Of a stretch of DNA of 64,000 bases, positions 41,301-49,619 are shown piece after piece. Source of the stretch: CAYNRG01 sp964399545 (GTDB lineage: Bacteria; Bacillota_I; Bacilli_A; Erysipelotrichales; Erysipelotrichaceae); assembly GCA_964399545.1 (NCBI GenBank), contig CAYNRG010000005.1:77169-141168 (forward strand), given 5' to 3'. The notes below the pieces were generated by a model, which saw only the letters and a program-made list of their open reading frames with translations, did not search any database and had not been told where the DNA came from. Position numbers and translations under genes: made by a program. The stretch's first letter is position 1, and the number at the start of each line of letters is the position of its first letter.

Positions 41301-41668
41301 AAAAAATACTATTATTAATTTTCGTGCTTTTTATAGTGACAATTGTTAGTGGCCTAGGTTATAAGTATATTAATAGACCAACACATAATTACATCAACTA
41401 TAATAATAAGATTTATAGATGTTTCTATAATGGTCCGCTAAATGATGAAGATGTAGGTAATTATTTAGGGATGATTGAAAAAAGGGTAGGAGATAAATAT
41501 AATGCGCCAAAAGGTCATCTTGAAAGTAACTTTTTAGAAAAAGGAACAGAAATTTATGAATGGACATCTGAAACCTATGAATCTAAAAGAGAGTATCCAT
41601 TTGCTATTATTTATTACAATGAACAAACAGAAGATGGTTTAGAAGTTTGTCGGATAAATTATAACTAA
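41297..41668 (+). CDS. Cargo gene 2: hypothetical membrane-anchored protein
   Basis: 123 residues from ATG 41297, translationally coupled to cargo gene 1. The N terminus MKKILLLIFVLFIVTIVSGLG is a membrane anchor or uncleaved signal, followed by an extracytoplasmic domain of about 100 residues with many Tyr/Asn/Glu and two Cys (YRCFYNG and EVCRINYN). No family recognised. Terminator at 41708. Located between a terminal repeat and a transposase remnant, it is probably cargo of the element. Confidence 0.62.
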   Translation: MKKILLLIFVLFIVTIVSGLGYKYINRPTHNYINYNNKIYRCFYNGPLNDEDVGNYLGMIEKRVGDKYNAPKGHLESNFLEKGTEIYEWTSETYESKREYPFAIIYYNEQTEDGLEVCRINYN

Positions 41669-41707
41669 ATGGATAAATAAAAAAGAATTCATAAATGGAT
41701 TCTTCAG

Positions 41708-41742
41708 AGAGTTGACAAACAAAGGTTTGATCAGCTCTTTTT
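41708..41742 (+). terminator. Terminator of the cargo genes
   Basis: A 13-bp stem with one bulged A (41708-41720 with 41725-41738) around AAAG, then TTTTT. It overlaps the 3' end of the transposase remnant on the other strand. Confidence 0.75.
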
Positions 41743-42024
41743 AATTAGATATCCAAATTTTTCAAGAAAAATGAATGAATTCATAAACTTTTCTATAGTA
41801 TCTTCAATCTCAGATGATTCTACCCCTTGTTTCCAGAGATAGCTAACCATCTTTTTTATGTTCATTGCAGCGAAAAGAAGTAACATAGCATCGGTTACTC
41901 TTTTTCTCTCTTTATCTGCATACAAAGGATTACATAAGTTATAGATAAAGCTCCAATCAACATAGGTTTCTAGTTTCCTTACTAAATGATTTTCTGGGAC
42001 TAAAGCTAACGATAAAGAGTTCAT
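41731..42024 (-). pseudogene. IS1182-type transposase with internal deletion
   Basis: 97 codons on the minus strand. The first 36 residues (SLALVPENHLVRKLETYVDW, then SFIYNLCNPLY) are the N-terminal domain of IS1182/IS5-like transposases; the rest (KERKRVTDAMLLLFAAMNIKKM) looks like the far C-terminal end of the same protein, where an AMNIKK-type motif is common. The roughly 350-residue DDE core is missing without loss of frame, so this is an in-frame internal deletion or a recombined derivative. It begins about 70 bases from the right terminal repeat, the usual place. Confidence 0.72.
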
Positions 42025-42093
42025 TTCTATTCACAGTTTGGATTGACGTAGGCTTTTTCCTTTTTCTTTTACTATATTACCTTACTTTCTTCC

Positions 42094-42149
42094 ATAGAAA
42101 AAGACTGTCAACTTTTGTCAACAGTCTGAGACCTAAAAGGGCTTTTTTA
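42094..42149 (-). repeat. Right terminal inverted repeat (56 bp)
   Basis: Complement of the left repeat with 3 mismatches. Its outermost bases, read on the minus strand (TAA), form the stop codon of plsY. Confidence 0.9.
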
Positions 42150-42758
42150 CATCCAAGTAATTTTTTTCTCTTCATTTGATAAGATACGCTTAATATTTTC
42201 TTTATGACGATAAGTGACAAATAGGAATAAAGAAACAATGGATAGAGAGACTGTTAGGTTTGGTTGAATAATAAAAGAAATAACAGCCTCTGACCCAATA
42301 GCGATAAGACTACTCAATGAAACCATTTTGCTAAAGTAAAGAGCTATAAAAAATATAACAAGGGGCAAGAGAAACATCCCTATAAAAGAGTTGGTGACAA
42401 AAAGTCCTAACCCTAGAAAATAACCCATTGTAGTAGCAACTGCTTTTCCGCCGCGAAAATTTGCGAAAATTGGAAAACAATGTCCAATGCAACAAGCTAG
42501 CCCTGCAAGAATTGTGTATTCTGGAAACAAAAGAGCGGATAACGCAACAGAAATGAATGCTTTTGTTCCATCTAAGAAGATGACAGTAGCGCCGACTTTT
42601 TTACCTAATACTCGTCCAGCATTACTTCCACCTAAATTTCCAGAACCATGTTGTCGTACATCTGTTTTATAAAAAACTTTCCCAATAACTAATGCCCATG
42701 GTATAGAACCGAATAAATAAGAACCCAAGATAACGGTAGCTCCAATAAAATAATTCAT
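42147..42758 (-). CDS. plsY: Glycerol-3-phosphate acyltransferase PlsY
   Basis: 203 residues, five membrane segments. Transfers acyl groups from acyl-phosphate to glycerol-3-P, the first step of phospholipid synthesis. GSIPWALVIGK, the catalytic HGSGNLGGSNAGRVLG and the FRGGKAVATTMG motifs are present. The last codon is followed by TAA, which comes from the terminal repeat of the neighbouring element, so the original C terminus may have been a few residues different. Divergent from parE, as is common in Bacillota. Confidence 0.94.
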   Translation of the reverse strand: MNYFIGATVILGSYLFGSIPWALVIGKVFYKTDVRQHGSGNLGGSNAGRVLGKKVGATVIFLDGTKAFISVALSALLFPEYTILAGLACCIGHCFPIFANFRGGKAVATTMGYFLGLGLFVTNSFIGMFLLPLVIFFIALYFSKMVSLSSLIAIGSEAVISFIIQPNLTVSLSIVSLFLFVTYRHKENIKRILSNEEKKITWM

Positions 42759-42886
42759 AAATATCTATCTCCTTTAATTAAACCTTTTTTATTTTAGCAT
42801 ATTTTTAGAAGAGTAGCCCTTTTTATTTTGCTTATTTTTTAGTATAATAATCAAAGTGCAATCAAAATGATAGAAAGGGCGATATC

Positions 42887-44806
42887 ATGACAAACAATAA
42901 AAACTACGATGGAAGTAGTATACAAATATTAGAGGGGTTAGATGCTGTTCGAAAACGTCCAGGTATGTATATCGGGTCAACAGACTCCAGAGGATTACAT
43001 CATTTAATTTGGGAAATAGTGGATAATGCAGTAGATGAAGCGTTAAATGGATTTGGTAGTAAAATAAAAATTACGCTAGAGAAGGATGGAGTTTGTTGCG
43101 TAGAAGATGAAGGAAGAGGAATGCCAATTGATATGCATTCCAGTGGGAAGAATGCGACAGAAGTTATTTTTACGGTGCTGCATGCCGGAGGAAAGTTTTC
43201 CTCTGAAGGGGGATATAAAACAGCAGGAGGACTTCATGGAGTTGGAGCATCGGTGGTTAATGCTTTAAGTGAGTGGGTAGAAGTGACTATTTCAAAAGGC
43301 GGAAAATTATATCAAATTCGCTTCGAGAATGGTGGAAAGAAAGTTAGTAAATTAGAGGTTATTGGGAAATCGTCAAAAACAGGTTCTAAAGTTCGTTTTA
43401 AGCCGGATGCGAAAATCTTCTCAACAACTGAATTTAATTGCAATCAAGTTTGTGAGCGTGCTCAGGAAACCGCTTTTCTATTAAATGGGATTACAATGGA
43501 GGTGGAGGATCAAGTTCATGATAAGAAACAAATCTTCCATTACGAAGATGGATTAACTGCATTTTTAAATTATTTGCATGAAGATAGAGATACTTACCAT
43601 GAACCAGTGTGTTTCGCAGGAGCGTATAAAGAAATTCAAGTAGAGTGTGCATTTCAGTATACAGATTCTTATCAAGAAAATACGTATAGCTTTGTTAACT
43701 TAGTAAGAACCGCAGATGGAGGAACACATGAATCTGGGTTTAAAACTGCCATTACTAAAGCGTTTAATGAATATGCAAGAAAAATGGGATTATTGAAGGC
43801 CAAAGATAAAAACTTTGAAGGGAATGATGTTCGTGAGGGATTGACTTCTATTATTTCCGTTTCAATTCCAGAGCATTTACTTCAATTTGAAGGACAAACA
43901 AAAGGGAAACTAGGAACAGCAGAAGCGAAAATGGCAGTAGAACAGACTGTAGCTGAGAAGTTAGTCTATTTTTTAGAAGAAAATAAAGAAATATCTGGCT
44001 CACTTATTAAAAAAATGCAGAAAGCAGCTCTTGCGCGTGAAGCGGCAAGAAAAGCCCGTGAAGAAGCTAGAAAAGGGAAGAAAACAGGAAAGTCTGAAAA
44101 AGTTCTCTCTGGAAAGTTATCTCCTGCACAATCAAAAGATAGTGCGAAAAAAGAACTATTTTTAGTCGAAGGAGATTCAGCAGGAGGAAGTGCTAAACAA
44201 GGAAGAGATTCTAAGTATCAAGCTATTTTGCCTCTTCGAGGAAAAGTTTTAAATACAGAAAAAAGTTCGATGAGTGATATTGAGAAAAATGAAGAATTAA
44301 ATACAATTATCCATGCAGTAGGTGCGGGTGTTGGACCTAATTTTGATGCGAGTGATAGTAATTATGGGAAAATCATTATTATGACGGATGCGGATACAGA
44401 TGGTGCACATATCCAAGTTTTATTGCTAACGTTCTTCTACCGTTATATGAGAGAATTGATTGAGAGTGGAATGATTTACATTGCATTACCACCGTTGTAT
44501 AAGATAACAAAAGGAAAAGAGACTCGTTATTGCTATACTGAAGATGAATTGGAAGTTGTAAAACAAGAGTTAGGAAAAGTTGCGGTCCAACGATATAAAG
44601 GATTAGGGGAAATGGATGCAACACAATTATGGGATACTACAATGAACCCAGAATCAAGGACATTAATTCAAGTAACTATTGAAGATGGAATGATTGCAGA
44701 AAAGAGAGTTTCTGTTTTGATGGGAGATAAAGCAAATCTAAGAAGAAATTGGATTGAAGAAAATGTGGCTTTTACTCTAGAAGATAAATTTAAGGTGGTG
44801 GGATAA
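42887..44806 (+). CDS. parE: DNA topoisomerase IV subunit B
   Basis: 639 residues, ATPase subunit of topoisomerase IV. YIGSTDSRGLHHLIWEIVDNAVDE (ATP binding), GGLHGVGASVVNALS, and the TOPRIM motifs EGDSAGGSAKQGRD and DADTDGAHI are visible. A Lys/Arg/Ala-rich helix (AALAREAARKAREEARKGKK) precedes the TOPRIM domain as in ParE. Length and the plsY-parE-parC arrangement argue for ParE rather than GyrB. -10 TATAAT at 42843-42848. The stop overlaps parC by one base. Confidence 0.93.
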   Translation: MTNNKNYDGSSIQILEGLDAVRKRPGMYIGSTDSRGLHHLIWEIVDNAVDEALNGFGSKIKITLEKDGVCCVEDEGRGMPIDMHSSGKNATEVIFTVLHAGGKFSSEGGYKTAGGLHGVGASVVNALSEWVEVTISKGGKLYQIRFENGGKKVSKLEVIGKSSKTGSKVRFKPDAKIFSTTEFNCNQVCERAQETAFLLNGITMEVEDQVHDKKQIFHYEDGLTAFLNYLHEDRDTYHEPVCFAGAYKEIQVECAFQYTDSYQENTYSFVNLVRTADGGTHESGFKTAITKAFNEYARKMGLLKAKDKNFEGNDVREGLTSIISVSIPEHLLQFEGQTKGKLGTAEAKMAVEQTVAEKLVYFLEENKEISGSLIKKMQKAALAREAARKAREEARKGKKTGKSEKVLSGKLSPAQSKDSAKKELFLVEGDSAGGSAKQGRDSKYQAILPLRGKVLNTEKSSMSDIEKNEELNTIIHAVGAGVGPNFDASDSNYGKIIIMTDADTDGAHIQVLLLTFFYRYMRELIESGMIYIALPPLYKITKGKETRYCYTEDELEVVKQELGKVAVQRYKGLGEMDATQLWDTTMNPESRTLIQVTIEDGMIAEKRVSVLMGDKANLRRNWIEENVAFTLEDKFKVVG

Positions 44807-47337
44807 TGTCAAAAAGAAAGCAAGAAATAAAGGAAACAGCTTTGATTCCAATGCCTCTAGAAGAGATTTTAGGGGAAAGATTTGGGCGATATTCCAAATA
44901 CATTATTCAGGAAAGAGCATTACCAGACGCAAGAGATGGATTGAAACCCGTTCAGCGACGTATTTTATATGCGATGCATTCTGATGGAAATACAGCAGAA
45001 AAGCAATACCGAAAATCGGCAAAAACAGTAGGTCTTGTTATCGGGAACTTCCATCCTCATGGAGATTCTTCTGTTTATGATGCGATGGTTCGATTATCTC
45101 AAGAATGGAAAGTAAGATGTCCATTAATTGATATGCATGGAAATAATGGGTCAATTGATGATGATCCAGCTGCTGCTATGCGTTATACCGAAGCAAGATT
45201 ATCTAAAATTTCGGGAACGATGATGGAAGATATCGATAAAGAGACAGTCGATTTTTCTCCAAACTTTGATGATACTGATGAAGAACCAACTGTTCTTCCT
45301 TCACGATTTCCAACTTTGCTTGTAAATGGTGCAACAGGAATTGCGGCAGGGTATGCTACCAATATTGCTCCATGTAATTTTGGAGAGGTAGTTGAGGCAA
45401 CTATATATCGTCTTCAGCACCCCAAATCAACATTAGAAAGTATTATGGATATTTTACCTGGGCCAGATTTTCCAACAGGAGGAACTGTTCAAGGGAAACA
45501 AGGGATTATTGATGCTTATCGTACCGGAAAGGGACGTGTAGTTATCCGTGGGAAAGTAGCTATTGAGGAAGGTCGAACAGTAAATCGATTAGTAATTACT
45601 GAGATTCCATATGAAGTCGTCAAGGTTAATCTTGTAAAAAAAATGGATGATATCCGACTATCTAAAGATATTGATGGTATTATGGATGTTCGTGATGAAT
45701 CAGACCGAACAGGATTGAAAATTGTAGTGGATATAAAAAAGGATATTGACCCTAATTTAGTACTGAATTACTTTTATAAAAATACAGATCTGCAAGTGTA
45801 TTATAACTATAATATGGTTGCGATTGTGAATAAGCGTCCACAGCAATTAGGTGTACTAGAATTATTAGATGCATTTATTGCGCATCGAAAAGAAGTCGTT
45901 TTAAAACGTAGTCAATTTGATTTGGATAAAATGGAAAAACGATGTCATGTATTAGAAGGATTGATGAGAGCTATTTCGGTGATGGATGAAGTTATTGAAA
46001 TCATTCGTGGTTCAAATGGTAAAGTCGATTCCAAAGAGAAACTATGTCAACGCTTTGCATTTACGGATGAACAAGCGGAAGCTATTGTGAACTTGAGACT
46101 GTATCGACTATCTTCGACAGATGTTTTGTCTTTGAGAGAAGAGTTTTCTCAGTTAGTAAATCAAATTGAAGAATTAAAAACTATCTTGGAAAATGAAAAT
46201 GTACTAAAGAGAATACTTGTAAATGAATTGAAAGAATTGAAACGAGAATATGATCAACCTAGGAAAACAGTACTAGAAGATGAAGTAGAAGAAATTGTTA
46301 TTGATAAAACTAGTATGATTACAAATGAACGTGTTCGTATTACAGTATCGAAAGATGGATATATTAAACGGGTATCACTGCGCTCTTTCATGGCTTCTGA
46401 TGGAATGACAGGGTTGAAAGAAGGTGACGAATGGATAGGTACATTGGAGGTAGATACATTAGACACTTTATTGCTGTTTACCTCTAAAGGAAACTACGTC
46501 TTCCTCCCTGTATATGAAATTGAAGAAGGGAAATGGAAAGATGTAGGGACTCACATTAGCAATCGCGTCAAGATTGATTCAGAAGATAAAATTGTGAATG
46601 CAATTCTTGTGAAAAATTTTGATACGTATGCGTGGGTAGTCACCATTAGTGAGTCAGGATATATTAAAAAAACACCACTTCAGCAATGGGTTGTTCAGAG
46701 GAACAATAAGACATTTCCAGCGATGAATATTAAAAAGAAAGAAGATCAAATGCTCAAAGCCTTTCTTTGCTACGCTCACCAAGAATTATTGCTAATTAGT
46801 AAGTTAGGATTTGTTACACGGTATAATTCAGACTTGATTCCAAGCACAAACACAAAATCAAAGGGTGTTAAAGCAATGAATTTTGGAAAAGGGGATTATT
46901 TAGCTAGTGCTTGTGTTCTACCAGATGAGAGTTATAGTGCATTTGTTTTAAACACTAAGGGAGCAATGAAACGTCTGCGCTATGCAGATATTATCCCAAC
47001 ATCAAGAACTGTTAAAGGTGAGATGATTTGCAAAAAAGCCAAAATAAATCCGTATGAAATGCTAGAAATTACAGCGATGACTCCTTATGGAGAGTGTCAG
47101 TTCTTAAATCCAGAATTGACAACGATTCAGGCTAAAGATGTTCCTTTGATGAACAAAGAAGCAACTTTTTCTACTCCAATTGCATTAGAAGGGGATTGGA
47201 GTTATGTGAAAGGGATTGAAGAATGTAAGATTATCGATGTTCCTCAAGAAGAATCACTGATGCATGATCAAACTCAGGATATGGCTGAACGTGTTCATGA
47301 TGATTTTGAAATGATTGGTTTATTTGATGAAGAATAG
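44806..47337 (+). CDS. parC: DNA topoisomerase IV subunit A
   Basis: 843 residues. DNA-cleaving subunit; the catalytic Tyr is in AAAMRYTEARLSKI near residue 126. The quinolone region reads HPHGDSSVYDAMVRLSQ, with Ser at the position equivalent to Ser80 of GrlA and Asp where Glu84 is usual. The C-terminal beta-pinwheel repeats follow from about residue 500, without the GyrA box, which supports ParC. An acidic tail ends the protein (ERVHDDFEMIGLFDEE). Terminator at 47344. Confidence 0.94.
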   Translation: MSKRKQEIKETALIPMPLEEILGERFGRYSKYIIQERALPDARDGLKPVQRRILYAMHSDGNTAEKQYRKSAKTVGLVIGNFHPHGDSSVYDAMVRLSQEWKVRCPLIDMHGNNGSIDDDPAAAMRYTEARLSKISGTMMEDIDKETVDFSPNFDDTDEEPTVLPSRFPTLLVNGATGIAAGYATNIAPCNFGEVVEATIYRLQHPKSTLESIMDILPGPDFPTGGTVQGKQGIIDAYRTGKGRVVIRGKVAIEEGRTVNRLVITEIPYEVVKVNLVKKMDDIRLSKDIDGIMDVRDESDRTGLKIVVDIKKDIDPNLVLNYFYKNTDLQVYYNYNMVAIVNKRPQQLGVLELLDAFIAHRKEVVLKRSQFDLDKMEKRCHVLEGLMRAISVMDEVIEIIRGSNGKVDSKEKLCQRFAFTDEQAEAIVNLRLYRLSSTDVLSLREEFSQLVNQIEELKTILENENVLKRILVNELKELKREYDQPRKTVLEDEVEEIVIDKTSMITNERVRITVSKDGYIKRVSLRSFMASDGMTGLKEGDEWIGTLEVDTLDTLLLFTSKGNYVFLPVYEIEEGKWKDVGTHISNRVKIDSEDKIVNAILVKNFDTYAWVVTISESGYIKKTPLQQWVVQRNNKTFPAMNIKKKEDQMLKAFLCYAHQELLLISKLGFVTRYNSDLIPSTNTKSKGVKAMNFGKGDYLASACVLPDESYSAFVLNTKGAMKRLRYADIIPTSRTVKGEMICKKAKINPYEMLEITAMTPYGECQFLNPELTTIQAKDVPLMNKEATFSTPIALEGDWSYVKGIEECKIIDVPQEESLMHDQTQDMAERVHDDFEMIGLFDEE

Positions 47338-47343
47338 AAAAGA

Positions 47344-47376
47344 ATGTGGACCACGATTGTAGTGGTTCATATTTTT
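47344..47376 (+). terminator. Terminator of parE-parC
   Basis: ATGTGGACCAC/GTGGTTCATAT, 11 bp with G-U pairs, 7-base loop, T-run. Confidence 0.75.
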
Positions 47377-47436
47377 AAATAAGTGATAAAAAACAGAAAA
47401 AATTAAGCTTGTGGATACAAAAAAGAGATAAAATAT

Positions 47437-47444
47437 GGTACAAT
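47437..47444 (+). promoter_or_regulatory. Extended -10 promoter of the 6S-like RNA
   Basis: TGGTACAAT (TGn plus TACAAT 47439-47444) predicts a start at about 47450. The -35 region is weak. Confidence 0.5.
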
Positions 47445-47448
47445 GAAA

Positions 47449-47609
47449 TTCCAAAAGGGAACACATATATTTCCTACATAGTGATATAAGGGAATTTTGA
47501 AGTCTTTATTCAGTGTGAATGCTTAATGCGATTAAGAATCCTAACGAATAGAGCGGAATACCCACCTGTACTGAACAGGGATAAATATCAACCCTTTTGG
47601 ACTTTTTTT
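47449..47609 (+). ncRNA. ssrS: Probable 6S RNA
   Basis: About 160 bases with no open frame. The ends pair: CCAAAAGGG (47451-47459) with CCCTTTTGG (47592-47600), 9 bp and then a T-run, giving the closing helix plus terminator. Inside, CTTTATTC (47504-47511) pairs with GAATAGAG (47546-47553), capped by CTTAAT-GCG-ATTAAG (47522-47536). On the 3' side a small hairpin CCTGT-ACTGA-ACAGG (47565-47579) sits in the region of the central bubble, as in known 6S RNAs. The overall rod with a central open part is the 6S architecture; primary sequence is too variable to confirm by eye. Other structured RNAs remain possible. Confidence 0.58.
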
Positions 47610-47695
47610 ATAGGAGAAATGATATTAATTCGATAAAGAGGTTGTCAAAATAGGAAAAACAAGATAAGATAGTAACAGAGTTAGGTGGTGGAATA

Positions 47696-47905
47696 ATGGA
47701 GATTTTTTGGGCATCATTTGGAAGCTTAATTGTTGGAATGCTCATCGGAGGAGCAATAGGATTTTTCTTTACAAGGAAGATGATTACAAAGCAATATGAT
47801 TCACAAATGAATGAAAAGACCATTCGTGCGATGTATCGTCAGATGGGAGTTAAACCATCCGAAGCAAAAATACGTGCAACAATGAAGGCGATGGGAAAAA
47901 AGTAA
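47696..47905 (+). CDS. yneF: YneF-family (UPF0154) membrane protein
   Basis: 69 residues. One N-terminal membrane helix (FGSLIVGMLIGGAIGFFFTRKM) followed by the conserved cytosolic MNEKTIRAMYRQMGVKPSEAKI. This is the complete UPF0154 signature; the function is unknown. SD AGGTGG before ATG 47696. In Bacillus the gene also lies near the plsY-parEC region. Confidence 0.9.
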   Translation: MEIFWASFGSLIVGMLIGGAIGFFFTRKMITKQYDSQMNEKTIRAMYRQMGVKPSEAKIRATMKAMGKK

Positions 47906-47926
47906 AGAGGGGAATCCCTCTTTTTT
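47904..47926 (+). terminator. Terminator of yneF
   Basis: AAAGAGGG/CCCTCTTT stem with a GAAT loop and T6. Confidence 0.85.
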
Positions 47927-47971
47927 ATTTTCACTCTGTAAGGGAGCGATTGTTCCTTCATGTGACAAAAT

Positions 47972-48026
47972 TGTAACTTTAATGTAAGGAAAGACAATGG
48001 AAATTGATTCTTTTTTTTCTTATAAT
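47972..48026 (+). promoter_or_regulatory. WalR-like box and -10 upstream of the peptidoglycan glycosyltransferase
   Basis: TGTAAC-TTTAA-TGTAAG (47972-47988) fits the two-half-site pattern of WalR (TGTWAH-N5-TGTWAH) except for the last base. TATAAT follows at 48021-48026 without a good -35, as expected for an activated promoter. The rest of the 47927-48260 gap, a leader of about 230 bases, shows no gene. Confidence 0.45.
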
Positions 48027-48210
48027 AGAAGTAAGTAAGAGGATGAAAGAATAGAATATTTGCGGTAGATTTTTTGAATTAAGATTAGTTATAAACCATG
48101 TAGATTTATTGTATAACAAGTTATTCTAAGCTGCTGACAGATATGATTAAACACAAAGAAGTTTTCATCTTTTAATGAGAAAAGTAACGTTGATTTTTGC
48201 GCTTGAATCT

Positions 48211-48241
48211 CTTAAACTAAAGAGAGAAAAGGTAGTTTAAG
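48211..48241 (+). promoter_or_regulatory. Leader hairpin next to the ribosome site
   Basis: CTTAAACTA (48211-48219) and TAGTTTAAG (48233-48241), a perfect 9-bp stem ending 5 bases before the GAAGGAG SD. It could affect translation or mRNA stability. Confidence 0.4.
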
Positions 48242-48260
48242 GGTAGAAGGAGATAGTCTT

Positions 48261-48959
48261 ATGAAAATAATAAAGAAAATTTTAAAAATGATATTTCTTC
48301 TTTTGTTGATGTTGGGAGTAGTACTCATTCTAGTGGGGTATGGGCGTTATCGCAAAGTCATCCAAGAAAACCCGCTGTTTGAGACTATTGAAGAGATTAT
48401 GGAGCAAGAGAGTTTTATCCCTTACAATGAGTTGGATGAAGATTTTGTTGAAGCGATTGTAGCTATTGAGGACAGACGGTTTTTTACAAGGAAGGGACTA
48501 GATTTTAAATCAATAGGAAGAGCTTTTCTTGTAAATCTGGATAGTGGTGATATTCTAGAGGGAGGAAGTACAATTACTCAACAGGTAGGTAAAAATCTTT
48601 ACTTTACCAACAAACCATCAATTACAAGGAAAATTGCTGAAATTTTTCTAGTGTATGATTTAGAAAAGAATTATACAAAAGAGGAGATTTTAGCAATCTA
48701 TGTGAATATTATTTACTATGGTGATGGCTATACTGGTGTTGGAGAAGCAAGTCAAGGATATTTTGGTAAATCACCACAAGATTTATCTCTATATGAGGCT
48801 ACATTACTTGCAGGATTTCCGCAATCGCCAAGTCGATATCAACTAAGCAATGGTTATGAATTAATTAATTTAAGACAAAGAGCAATTATAGCGACAATGC
48901 TAGAACAAAACATTATCACAAGAGAAGAAGCAGATAGAGTGCTTGAACTTCAGCCTTAA
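48261..48959 (+). CDS. Monofunctional peptidoglycan glycosyltransferase (GT51)
   Basis: 232 residues: N-terminal membrane anchor (MIFLLLLMLGVVLILVGYG) and one GT51 domain. Catalytic Glu in AIVAIEDRRFFTRKG, then GGSTITQQVGKNL, RKIAEIFLVYDLEKNYTKEEILAIYVN and the LAGFPQSPSRYQL motif are all present. No transpeptidase domain, so it polymerises lipid II only. Controlled perhaps by the WalR-like box. SD AGAAGGAG precedes ATG. The pyrR gene follows by 47 bases. Confidence 0.92.
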   Translation: MKIIKKILKMIFLLLLMLGVVLILVGYGRYRKVIQENPLFETIEEIMEQESFIPYNELDEDFVEAIVAIEDRRFFTRKGLDFKSIGRAFLVNLDSGDILEGGSTITQQVGKNLYFTNKPSITRKIAEIFLVYDLEKNYTKEEILAIYVNIIYYGDGYTGVGEASQGYFGKSPQDLSLYEATLLAGFPQSPSRYQLSNGYELINLRQRAIIATMLEQNIITREEADRVLELQP

Positions 48960-49006
48960 TCTGTTAGAATAATTAAGAGAGAATATGTAAAGTTGGAGGT
49001 GCTGAT

Positions 49007-49519
49007 ATGAAGGAAATTATTGATGCTGTAGGGATGTCAAGGTCACTTACACGGTTGGCTCATGAAATTATAGAGAAAAACAAGGGCGTAGATAATTTAG
49101 TGTTAGTTGGAATTAAAACTCGCGGAATTTACTTAGCTAAGAGACTTGTTGATAAAATAAACTCATTTGAGAACGCAAGTGTTCCCTGTGTGGGGTTAGA
49201 TGTGACCTATTGGAGAGATGATGAAAAAAAGAAACAAGAAACAATTCCAGATTTAGGTGCAGATATACACGGGAAAGTTGTTATTCTTGTCGATGATGTT
49301 TTATTTGCGGGAAGAACAATTCGTGCAGCAATGGATGGATTAATGTATTATGGGCGTCCTGCAGAGATTCACTTAGCGGTCTTGGTTGACAGAGGCCATC
49401 GAGAATTACCCATTCGAGCTGATTATGTGGGTAAAAATTTACCGACAGCTAAAAGAGAAATTGTTTCGGTAATGGTTGAAGAAATTGATGGGATTGATAG
49501 AATTTGTATTGGTGAGTAG
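49007..49519 (+). CDS. pyrR: PyrR bifunctional regulator / uracil phosphoribosyltransferase
   Basis: 170 residues. Type I PRT fold with the PRPP loop VILVDDVLFAGRTIRAAMDGL and the GIKTRGIYLAKRL segment. PyrR binds the pyr mRNA leader to attenuate pyrimidine biosynthetic genes. No pyr operon follows here, so the binding target lies elsewhere. The stop codon falls inside the stem of its terminator. Confidence 0.93.
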   Translation: MKEIIDAVGMSRSLTRLAHEIIEKNKGVDNLVLVGIKTRGIYLAKRLVDKINSFENASVPCVGLDVTYWRDDEKKKQETIPDLGADIHGKVVILVDDVLFAGRTIRAAMDGLMYYGRPAEIHLAVLVDRGHRELPIRADYVGKNLPTAKREIVSVMVEEIDGIDRICIGE

Positions 49520-49538
49520 TGAAAACTACTCTTTTTTT
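49514..49538 (+). terminator. Terminator of pyrR
   Basis: GAGTAGT-GAAA-ACTACTC and T7; a GAAA tetraloop. The stem includes the stop codon. Confidence 0.95.
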
Positions 49539-49558
49539 GTGAAAAACGCTCGGGAGTG

Positions 49559-49587
49559 TTTAAAATTTAGATAAATTGCGTTATAAT
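49559..49587 (+). promoter_or_regulatory. Promoter of the pyruvate oxidoreductase gene
   Basis: TTTAAA 49559-49564 and TATAAT 49582-49587, 17-base spacer. Confidence 0.55.
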
Positions 49588-49619
49588 AAGAAAGGATTAT
49601 AACCACAAGGAGGCAAATG

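Larger units (their letters stand above)
40465..42149. mobile_element. IS1182-derived element with collapsed transposase and two-gene cargo
   Basis: A 1685-base segment bounded by 56-base inverted repeats (40465-40520 and 42094-42149, 3 mismatches). Inside: about 540 bases without a gene (40521-41060), a promoter, two small cargo genes on the plus strand (41121-41668), a terminator, and a 97-codon transposase remnant on the minus strand reading from the right end. Each terminal repeat holds an outward-facing terminator-like hairpin (AGACCTAAAAGGTCTTTTTT at the left end). The right end supplies the stop codon of plsY. No target-site duplication is evident. As the transposase lacks its catalytic core, the element could move only with help from another copy. 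Confidence 0.72.

Noticed and set aside
47449..47609. T-box or riboswitch reading of the RNA downstream of parC
   Set aside because: No T-box AGGGTGG-type motif and no biosynthetic or transport gene directly downstream under its control; yneF follows after its own spacing and the RNA ends in a terminator.
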